Origin: Beverwykella pulmonaria
Lineage: Eukaryota; Ascomycota; Dothideomycetes; Pleosporales; Melanommataceae
NCBI GenBank assembly: GCA_001599595.1
Contig: BCHH01000005.1
Span: forward strand, 2,455,042 to 2,519,041
DNA: 64,000 nt
Direction: 5' to 3'
Part shown: positions 57,244 through 64,000 of the stretch, piece by piece
How the letters are laid out: every line of letters starts with the position of its first letter
How positions within the stretch are numbered: position 1 is the first letter of the stretch
Program-made: the position numbers and the translations under genes
The notes under the pieces: model-generated
What the model saw: only the letters and a program-made list of their open reading frames with translations
Databases searched by the model: none
What the model was told of the DNA's origin: nothing

Positions 57244-57983
57244 CTAACCCATCCTATTCGCACCCGAAGCAAACTTGAAGCTACTGCTAACCACCTCCCT
57301 CTTATCGATCGCAGCCCACACTCCCAAAACCGAAGCTACTCCCACAATCACCGCACGCGCCAAGTTTAGTGTAGCCCACTTGTCAATCAAGGCATGCGTG
57401 GTCTCTTCCTTCGCAACGCCGACCTCAGCGGCTTTATCGGTCAACGCGGTTCCAACGAAGGATTCGAGCTTTTGGACGAGTTTGGCGTTGGTGGGAGCGA
57501 TGAATGCGTACGTGAAGGGGATGATGCTAGGGAGGAGGACGGCGGCGATGACGTTGAGCTTGAAGGGGAGGGAGGCGCGGTCCTCTGCGCGGGGTTAACG
57601 GGGTGCTATCTATTGAAGCGTTGTGGTTTGGGAGAGGATGGACGTACGGCTATAGGCGGCGAATGCGAGGGCCGCCGAGCTGGTGAGAGCAAGGGCAGGC
57701 CCTGTCATTTGGCCGATGTCGAAGACTGTCTTCCACTGCCGTGCGGCGAGCGGGGCGGGTGCCTTGAGGACGGCAGGGATGAATGCGTACGAGATGGCTG
57801 CATTTTGGCCTAGGATTGAGGTCGTTAGCATCACTCAATGGACACAGCTGTGCCTTGAAGGGTGAAGGGTAGAGCGTAGCTGCACCGACCGAACAGGAAC
57901 GCGCTCGCCGTGATGCCTACAGCTTGCGCGACGAGGAGCCCAGCGGGGGGCTTCTCGTTGAAAAGGTAGCCTGCAGCCGCCAT
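57244..57983 (-). CDS. DUF1772/anthrone-oxygenase-like small membrane protein
   Basis: Three exons on the minus strand, 57983-57890, 57809-57648, 57584-57244 (597 nt, 198 residues). Four hydrophobic helices are visible: LLVAQAVGITASAFLFGQNA, GPALALTSSAALAFAAYS, LNVIAAVLLPSIIPFTYAF and ARAVIVGVASVLGVWAAID. The order, the APAPLAARQWKTVFDIG loop and the HALIDKWATLNLARA motif before the last helix match the DUF1772 family, which includes fungal anthrone oxygenases and many proteins of unknown role. No polyketide gene is beside it, so there is no support for a cluster role here. Donor of exon 1 (GTCGGT) is a weak site, but the frame requires it. Confidence 0.82.
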
Positions 57984-58577
57984 TGTGATGCCAATTGAGT
58001 TATTAGAGCACGAGAAAGGGGGGTTTGGGAGTGTTGAGGAGAGGATGGGTGGTGAGCTGATGGTAAAAACTGAAGCTTGGTGGGTCAAAGTTCAGGCCCC
58101 TCTTTCGCCCTTGCGTCATCGCTCGCTGGTATGCCCGCTTTCGGATAGCAGTACCCTCTCCACCACCAACCTTCGGTCTTCTATAATGGTCCTATTGTTG
58201 AATAGTCACATTTGAAGTCCTTGCGCATACATAGCGTATGATTGCTATAAGAAATCCCTCTGAGGGCGCTCCCTTCTTCATTGACTGCCTTGCAAGGGAT
58301 AAAACGAGTCGCTGATGATGTGAAACAGTATGCATTCGTTTGAACCAGCATCCATAGATCCTTTATAAGAGCGAAGTAGCTCATTCCTGCACTTCTTCTC
58401 CAACTTCAGCACTTTTGTCTTCATCTTCGACGCTTGAGGTCTAGTACCTGCATTCCGCATCTCTAGCACAGCCTCCTCTCTGGTCTCAGGCGCCTGTCGA
58501 CGCTGACGCCCACACTCGCGTTTGCTCTCGATACCGTCAGATACCACATACCTGTCGCATCCTCGCACCATGGCCTC
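57984..58577. promoter_or_regulatory. Divergent promoter region
   Basis: 594 bp between the starts of the DUF1772-like (-) and DUF7053-like (+) genes, so promoters of both lie here. No specific element is recognised. Confidence 0.35.
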
Positions 58578-59168
58578 TTGTATGCTGCCTCCCCTTTCCA
58601 CTCCAGGCCCCAAGTTGACGCTCTAGTCTTCAACACAACCGCAACCCTCCACCACGTAACCCCCCTCCCACCGGGAACCTCCTTCACCACCGCCCTCGCC
58701 ACGCTCCAAAACCACGACCTCCTCATCCGCCTCGACCCCGAACTTGCGCACTACGAGACGCTCCCCTCAGACGAAGCCACCCCCGACACAAAGCGCTACA
58801 AAGTCACCGACCACATGCACACCCTGCCCAAAGGGCTCTGGGACACCACCGTCGCCTTTGAAGCGCACATCACGAACACTGAGGATGGCGTGATATGGGT
58901 TATCAAGGCGCCGCTGGGGCTAGTGCAGCGGACAACGTGGAAGTTGATCAGGGCAGAGGATCTGGGCAAGGGAAAGGAGAAGGCTGCCGTGGAGGAGGCG
59001 GGGGAGGATGGGAAGGAGGAGAAGAGTGAGTGGTCACTCGTGGAGGATGTGGAGATTAAGGCGTCGAGGCTGCTGGTCGGGACAGTAAAGGGGAAGTGTG
59101 AGGATAATTGGAGGGGGATCCATGGACGGTTTGTAGGGCATTTGAGGGCTGAGGAGGTGAAGGCGTAG
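58578..59168 (+). CDS. DUF7053-like protein
   Basis: Single exon, 196 residues. It follows the fungal DUF7053 pattern: a beta-start with VFNTTATLHHVTPLPPGTSF, TALATLQNHDLLIRLDP, then YKVTDHMH...GLWDTTVAFEAHITNT, a RTTWKLI strand, an acidic/Lys linker (KGKEKAAVEEAGEDGKEEK) and the closing SRLLVGTVKGKCED...HGRFVGHL. This fold is likely lipid-binding-like (START/SRPBCC-type) by analogy; function unknown. An upstream ATG at 58570 lies in another frame and is not used. The start at 58578 is chosen as the first Met in frame. Confidence 0.8.
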   Translation: MYAASPFHSRPQVDALVFNTTATLHHVTPLPPGTSFTTALATLQNHDLLIRLDPELAHYETLPSDEATPDTKRYKVTDHMHTLPKGLWDTTVAFEAHITNTEDGVIWVIKAPLGLVQRTTWKLIRAEDLGKGKEKAAVEEAGEDGKEEKSEWSLVEDVEIKASRLLVGTVKGKCEDNWRGIHGRFVGHLRAEEVKA

Positions 59169-60826
59169 AGCGTTCCTCGTATTGGACAAGGCGTTGTGGC
59201 CAAAATCTGATAGGGAATAGAAGTGTTTCTCTAAAAAAGAAGGCGCTTTGCGCGGGACACCGGGACCGGCTGCGGGCCTCCCGAAGCGGATGTGTCGTGA
59301 ATGTCTTCGATTCATGGTGGGGCAAGCGCGCATCGCGCTGGCAAAACCGATAACGGCGCAGCCATCACAGCATGTTGAACGGGAATGAGACAAAAGCCAG
59401 AATGCTGGGATGGAGAACAGGAATGTGATCGATGGCGCGTTCTGATAAGAGATAGCGAATTTGCTATCTTGCTCGAGAAATGCGCACGAGGTCTTGCAGC
59501 CTCGTCGCCCAAAGAGGAACGTCACATGCGCATTGGTATACCTGCATCAAGAAGAACAACTCCAAGTCGACACCCTCAGGCAGATTTGCATACACCCTAA
59601 CGGCCGGTTAGCCCCAAGCCCCTCGTCTTCGCCAAAGTCTTCTCTCTAGCGTTTTCTTCTCTGCCCACTACGCCTGGACGAAACGCAGCACATCCCGTTT
59701 CAACGGTGAAGATGGCATGATCCACCTGCGAAGACAAGCGTTCTGGAAACCTCACGGCGCTTCTAGCTGCAGAGAAGAGGGATGGAGGATACCTGCAGCT
59801 AGCTGAAGTTTGCTCGAAAAGAAAGGACCGCGTGCCACAACACCTAGCCTCGGTGCTAGGACCATGCAATGCATGTCTCTTGTACCGCCCGGCGCGCCGC
59901 TGCTGTGCGGCGTGTCGACAGCTTTTGAGCAAACAAATACAGGGATGCGAGAAAAACTATTTCCAGGGGCAGAGGGCAAGCTCGACTGTATCTTTACCCC
60001 GACTCTGAAAGGGTCGATCAAGGAAGTAGGTAGTGTGCTCGGGCAATGTCTGCCGACGTCTCCAGGGTGGTGGGACTGCGGGACGTTGCAGCTGGATGTC
60101 GCGTTTAGCGTTCTAGAGGGATAGGCAAAGATGACATGTTTGCCCTGCATGCCGCCAGCTGGACAGCCTCAGGGGCCACATTTTGGACTCGCCCTCTCCC
60201 TCGCAACCCAAAATCGAAAGATTTTGCCTCTCGTGCCGCTTATAGTGGAGGCCACCGGCTCCTCACGAGCGCGTTATTTGCGGCCACTGTTTCAGCGGTC
60301 AGTGGTGAGGAGAGGTCAAGAGACCCTGAAGTGGTGGGCTTCTCAGCTAGAACAGCGCACGTGGTCCTGGGTGGTCCCCTCGCTGCAGGGGTTCGTTATC
60401 GTTATCCGACGGCGGCTTTAATCCCGCCAGCCCCAAGGCGAGGTGAATGGTACATTATACAGCACTCGAGCTGTCTGTTTGCCCTCTACTGCTGTTCTTT
60501 CCTGAACGCTGAGGCGCCTCCTGTTGTTCCATGCGGTTGCTTTGTCTCGGGTTTTCGAGTCTTCTTACCCGGGATTCTCTCTGCAGCTCAGCGCGCGACT
60601 TCCCCGCTCTAGACCCACCGACACTCGCCATCTTGCCCCGACGACCCGGCGCAGCTCGCTCTCACCATCTTACGCTTCACACTCATTTTATTGACTGCAG
60701 AGAAGGATCGTAAGGAAACGCCCCTCTGCTGGGCTCGTCAAACAATCGGATTCCTATCAAACCCACCACCCATCGTCGTCCACGACACGATTCCTCTGCA
60801 CGCGTGCTTGCTTCACTAAACCGCCC

Positions 60827-60881
<55 letters not shown>

Positions 60882-60896
60882 CAACCACTTCCTACG
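59169..60896. other. Intergenic with promoter and CA microsatellite
   Basis: About 1.7 kb upstream of the F-box gene, mostly without character. It contains the CA repeat just before the start. Open frames such as 60136-60612 show no domain and I see no RNA gene. Confidence 0.45.
60829..60880. repeat. (CA)26 dinucleotide microsatellite
   Basis: An uninterrupted run of 26 CA units (52 nt) lies 17-68 nt before the F-box start codon, hence in its 5' leader. Length is likely to vary between isolates. Confidence 0.95.
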
Positions 60897-62993
60897 ATGG
60901 AGCCGCTATCAATTGACGCCGTGGTCGTCGACAGGTCCACGAGCCCTGAAACTCTCCCCAGCGGAGCCATCCCGATCGACCGGCCCAAGTTGAAGGGACG
61001 ACAGCGTCTCCTCCATGGCCTACAGCGAATGGGCTCCTCGCCGAGCCTGGTGGGACTGAGCAGATCTCGCTCTCACAGTCTGCGGAGCGGCGGAAAGGCT
61101 TCCATGTCGTGCGTGTCACTGACACCATCAGGCTCGCCGTATGCTCAGTCGTACGGGAGCTCCTACTCCTCGGACATGTCGGCAGGCTTTTCGACTGCAC
61201 CGACGTCTGTCGCAAACAGCCCACCCGCAAGCCCACACCTCGACGACAAGGCCCGGCTTCGGACCATCGGCCCTGATGGCCCAACCTCGGTCGCTCTCCC
61301 CTCCGAGCTGCGACCCTTAACCAGGGAGGGAATCGAGGCTGAGGGAGACTACTTCTCGAATCCAGTGGCCAAGAAGAAGATGCAACGGCGGGCTAACTTC
61401 AACTTTTGGGCCGACATGCCTGCCGAGATACGCATGCACATCCTGCGATATCTGAAGCCCAAGGAGATTGTCCGCTGCTCGTCTGTCTCCAAGTCCTGGC
61501 ACTCCATGTGCTTCGATGGCCAGCTCTGGAGTGACTTGGACACGTCCGACTCTGACATGTACCGGGACATCACTGCGGATGCGCTGGTCAATATCATCAC
61601 ATCGGCCGGGCCTTTTGTGCGGGATCTTAATCTCCGGGGTTGCGTGCAATTGAGGGAGCAGTGGAACAGGAAGGGGCTGACCGACGCGTGCCGGAATCTC
61701 GAGAACTTCTCGCTCCAGGGATGCCGCATTGACCGGACCTCCATCCATTGCTTTCTGCTTCAGAACAGCAGACTCGTTCATGTCAACCTTTCTGGGCTTG
61801 CGGGAGCGACGAACGCCACCATAAAGATTTTGGCATCTCACTGCCCCCGAGTGGAACACCTCAATATCTCCTGGTGCAACAACATCGACACTCGTGGTAT
61901 CCGAAAGGTAATTGAAGGTTGCCCGAAGCTGCGAGATCTCCGCGCTGGCGAAGTGCGTGGCTGGGATGATGTCGAATTTATGAATGAACTGTTCAAGCGC
62001 AATACCCTCGAGAGACTTGTTCTCATGAACTGCGACAGCTTGAACGACGATTCCCTCGCGGCCCTCATTGAGGGCGTGGACAGCGAGATTGATATCCTCA
62101 CTGACCGCCCCATCGTTCCACCGCGAAGACTGAAGCACCTGGACCTTACTCATTGCCGCGGGATTACCGACACCGGCGTCATGACCATGGTCGGAAACGT
62201 GCCGTTCTTGGAGGGTCTCCAGCTCTCCAAGTGCCACAGAATTACTGATTCAGCACTCACCTCCCTTATTCCTACCTTGCCCGTGCTTACCCATCTGGAC
62301 ATCGAAGAACTCGATGGCCTCACAAACGAGGTGCTGAAGACGATCGCCGTATCGCCCTGCGCCCCTCATATTCGACACATTTGCATTTCTTACTGTGAAA
62401 ATCTTGGGGACACCGGCATGCTACCTGTCCTCAAGTCATGCTCCAACCTTGCCTCCTTAGAGATGGATAACACGCGTATTTCTGATCTCGTCCTTGCCGA
62501 AGCTGCTTCCACAATCCGCACACGCAATCGATCTGCTCGAGGCCTCACTGGCTCAGAACGTCCCCACGTCGGCCTCAAGGTTGTCGCCTACGACTGTGCC
62601 AACGTGACCTGGACTGGTGTCCGCGAGGTTCTGTCCCGAAATGCCGAAATCTCCCGTCCACTGCCCAAATCCGCAGACACAACCCCAACCTACCCTCGCG
62701 AAATCATTGGCCTCAAGTGCTTCTACAACTGGCAGCCAACCGTCGAGGAGCACACCAAGCGTGTCCTGCGTGGTGACTTCGCATCCGCGGCGAGACTCGA
62801 GCGCAAGTGGGCGGACTGGATGATGCTGAACGAGGAGGCGGGTATGGGTGGTGCGGGCGCGAGACGCAGGAGGAGGAGGGCGAGAGAGGCCCAGCTTATG
62901 CATGCCGATGAAGAGGAAGGCGGCGTGAGTACTGGCGGTATTGGAAGGAGGAGGCGAGCAAGAAGTGGACCGGGAGGGTGTATCGTCATGTGA
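60897..62993 (+). CDS. F-box/leucine-rich-repeat protein with C-terminal CaaX box
   Basis: Single exon, 698 residues from ATG 60897. An upstream in-frame extension reads through the CA repeat and is not used. Residues 1-165 are Ser/Pro-rich and predicted disordered. The F-box (about 168-215) reads WADMPAEIRMHILRYLKPKE and CSSVSKSWHSMCFDGQLW, so it should bind Skp1 in an SCF ubiquitin ligase. About 12 LRRs of the cysteine-containing type follow (VRDLNLRGC, VEHLNISWCNN, LKHLDLTHCRGITDTG, LEGLQLSKCHRITDSAL). The tail is basic (RRRRRRAREAQ) and ends CIVM, a CaaX box with Met, predicted farnesylated. This layout matches animal FBXL2/FBXL20, whose CaaX places the ligase on membranes. Substrate unknown. 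Confidence 0.94.
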   Translation: MEPLSIDAVVVDRSTSPETLPSGAIPIDRPKLKGRQRLLHGLQRMGSSPSLVGLSRSRSHSLRSGGKASMSCVSLTPSGSPYAQSYGSSYSSDMSAGFSTAPTSVANSPPASPHLDDKARLRTIGPDGPTSVALPSELRPLTREGIEAEGDYFSNPVAKKKMQRRANFNFWADMPAEIRMHILRYLKPKEIVRCSSVSKSWHSMCFDGQLWSDLDTSDSDMYRDITADALVNIITSAGPFVRDLNLRGCVQLREQWNRKGLTDACRNLENFSLQGCRIDRTSIHCFLLQNSRLVHVNLSGLAGATNATIKILASHCPRVEHLNISWCNNIDTRGIRKVIEGCPKLRDLRAGEVRGWDDVEFMNELFKRNTLERLVLMNCDSLNDDSLAALIEGVDSEIDILTDRPIVPPRRLKHLDLTHCRGITDTGVMTMVGNVPFLEGLQLSKCHRITDSALTSLIPTLPVLTHLDIEELDGLTNEVLKTIAVSPCAPHIRHICISYCENLGDTGMLPVLKSCSNLASLEMDNTRISDLVLAEAASTIRTRNRSARGLTGSERPHVGLKVVAYDCANVTWTGVREVLSRNAEISRPLPKSADTTPTYPREIIGLKCFYNWQPTVEEHTKRVLRGDFASAARLERKWADWMMLNEEAGMGGAGARRRRRRAREAQLMHADEEEGGVSTGGIGRRRRARSGPGGCIVM

Positions 62994-63779
62994 GCGAGCA
63001 TACGGACATAATTGCATCTTTTCTTTGGTGGTGGAATTGTGATATATTGACTTTCTTACAGGGTCTCTCATTCTATATTGGTCATAGTTTGGCTGGGTTC
63101 TTAGTATTAGATGCTAGAGATTGGACTTCTGGTGTTGAGTGCTTTTGGCGGCATTTCCCCTTCAAATGGCCTTTCTTTTGTTGCTTATTTGTGCGTTTTA
63201 CATTTGGACACTTTGTGCCATACCTGTACTGAATTCGTACTATGAATTCCAGAGGCCTAGCGTCAATCCCAGCGCAACGAATAACCCCCTATACGGAAAA
63301 TATCATAGGTACTCCGACTTTGAGTAACTCAGATTTCGCCCACACCTTTATATCTACTAGATAATTATTATAGTCGTATGACATAGGCATTTTTAAATAG
63401 GTAGGCACCTTGGCAAGTGAAAATTACCATGGCGTTCACGCCTTCCGCGCCTGGTTTGTAGAGAGCCTCGTTTTGTTGGGAAACCGACTTCCCTCGCCAC
63501 AGCACCACCAAGTTGTTCCCGCTTTTGAAACCTTTAGAAGGATCCTATCTAAGCCTACAGGTTTCATCATGGTACTACAGTATTCTTCAGCCGAAAGCCT
63601 GATGCCACGCAGCCACGAGCCTCACTTTAATCCCGAGACATGAAAATTAGCAACCACATTGACTGGATCACGGGACCTTGCCACTGCAGATTTCAAGGCA
63701 TAATTATTAATCCAGTGGAACGACTTATTGGGTATAAAAGAAGGCTCACCACAACGGAGGTAGGTGGGGAGAAGGAGGT
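62994..63779. other. Intergenic, no gene recognised
   Basis: About 790 bp, AT-rich, between the F-box stop and the WD40 gene stop (converging). No gene or repeat is seen. Confidence 0.4.
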
Positions 63780-64000
63780 TTAGCATTTCTCAACGCTGGT
63801 GTCCCAGAGTCGCACCGTCTCGTCATCCGATCCGGATGCCAGCCGCTTGCCGTCTGGCGAGAAGGCCACCGTCNAGACCNCANCCGAATGGCCCTTGAGC
63901 GTCTGCACCAGCTCCCCGGACCCGGCGTCCCAGAGTCGCACCGTCTCGTCACCCGATCCGGATGCCAGCCGCTTGCCGTCTGGCGAGAAGGCCACCGTCA
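63780..64000 (-). CDS. C-terminal end of a protein with near-identical WD40 repeats (partial)
   Basis: Reading leftwards, the frame ends at TAA 63780-63782 and runs off the right window edge. It encodes WD40 repeats: [15 protein letters not shown][D/G]DETV and [18 protein letters not shown]. Unit length is 42 codons (126 bp): the GTCCCAGAGTCGCACCGTC block recurs at 63801 and 63927, with a single base difference over the ~70 bp compared (D/G change). Such high-identity repeats are typical of fungal NLR-type (HET-E/NWD2-like) or other NACHT-WD proteins involved in non-self recognition, but no NACHT domain is in the window. Three unresolved bases (N) fall at about 63874-63882. Whether this is a full gene or a fragment cannot be decided here. 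Confidence 0.8.
   Translation of the reverse strand, partial: TVAFSPDGKRLASGSGDETVRLWDAGSGELVQTLKGHSXXVXTVAFSPDGKRLASGSDDETVRLWDTSVEKC

Noticed and set aside
58570..58577. Earlier ATG before the DUF7053-like gene
   Set aside because: It is in a different frame and only joins the main frame through an intron of 35 nt, too short for this genome.
61317..62237. 306-codon minus-strand frame opposite the F-box/LRR gene
   Set aside because: Antisense shadow of LRR coding sequence without domain.

Overview
The window is nuclear DNA of a filamentous ascomycete (Pezizomycotina). Genes are mostly interrupted by short introns of about 45-80 nt with GT..AG ends and CTAAC/CTGAC-type branch sites. Many genes have pyrimidine-rich leaders, and the gene content is typical of moulds: a HeLo-domain protein, a GH43 arabinan-degrading enzyme, a CDH-cytochrome/b561 protein, a UAA-family transporter, and NLR-type WD40 repeats. 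I find about 23 credible protein genes, one probable pseudogene, several weak candidates, and no convincing tRNA, rRNA or CRISPR. Exon borders were assembled by eye. For each multi-exon model the exon lengths add up to an open frame, but no transcript evidence was available.

Layout, left to right: an 11-exon amino-acid permease (332-2976, +). Next come two divergent signalling-type genes, a large protein kinase with a C-terminal membrane segment (3741-6827, -) and a HeLo-domain pseudokinase (7386-9236, +). A 35/30-bp imperfect inverted repeat lies at 10981-11108, followed by a J-domain protein (11200-12990, -), a metallophosphoesterase (15211-16459, -) and a secreted Lys-Pro-Ala repeat protein with a Kex2-like site (18433-20032, -). 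A gene-poor stretch (20033-24330) contains a broken gene (22545-23140, -). Then come a YwbE/DUF2196 protein with a zinc finger (24331-24981, -), a TPR-DnaJ co-chaperone (25702-27935, -), a Yippee protein (29800-30188, +), a zinc alcohol dehydrogenase (30752-31978, +), a triple-KH RNA-binding protein (32982-34165, +) and a HUT1-type nucleotide-sugar transporter (36627-37933, +).

The right half holds a glycine-rich-domain protein with a Cys/Gly tail (39760-42174, +), a small membrane protein (42643-43248, +), a CDH-cytochrome/b561 protein (45484-47183, +), EB1 (47510-48574, +), an alpha/beta hydrolase (49578-51068, +) and a coiled-coil protein (52556-53661, +). These are followed by a secreted GH43 enzyme (54225-55375, -), a DUF1772-like membrane protein (57244-57983, -), a DUF7053-like protein (58578-59168, +) and a long F-box/LRR protein ending in a CaaX box (60897-62993, +). 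At the right edge is the C-terminal end of a gene made of nearly identical WD40 repeats (63780 to beyond 64000, -), with unresolved bases.

Most genes look like independent housekeeping or secreted functions rather than one cluster. The best candidate for a linked system is the divergent kinase / HeLo-pseudokinase pair at 3.7-9.2 kb. Its second member has the same order of parts (membrane-active helical domain, then pseudokinase) as animal MLKL, and the first carries apparently intact catalytic residues. A functional link is inference from architecture and adjacency only.
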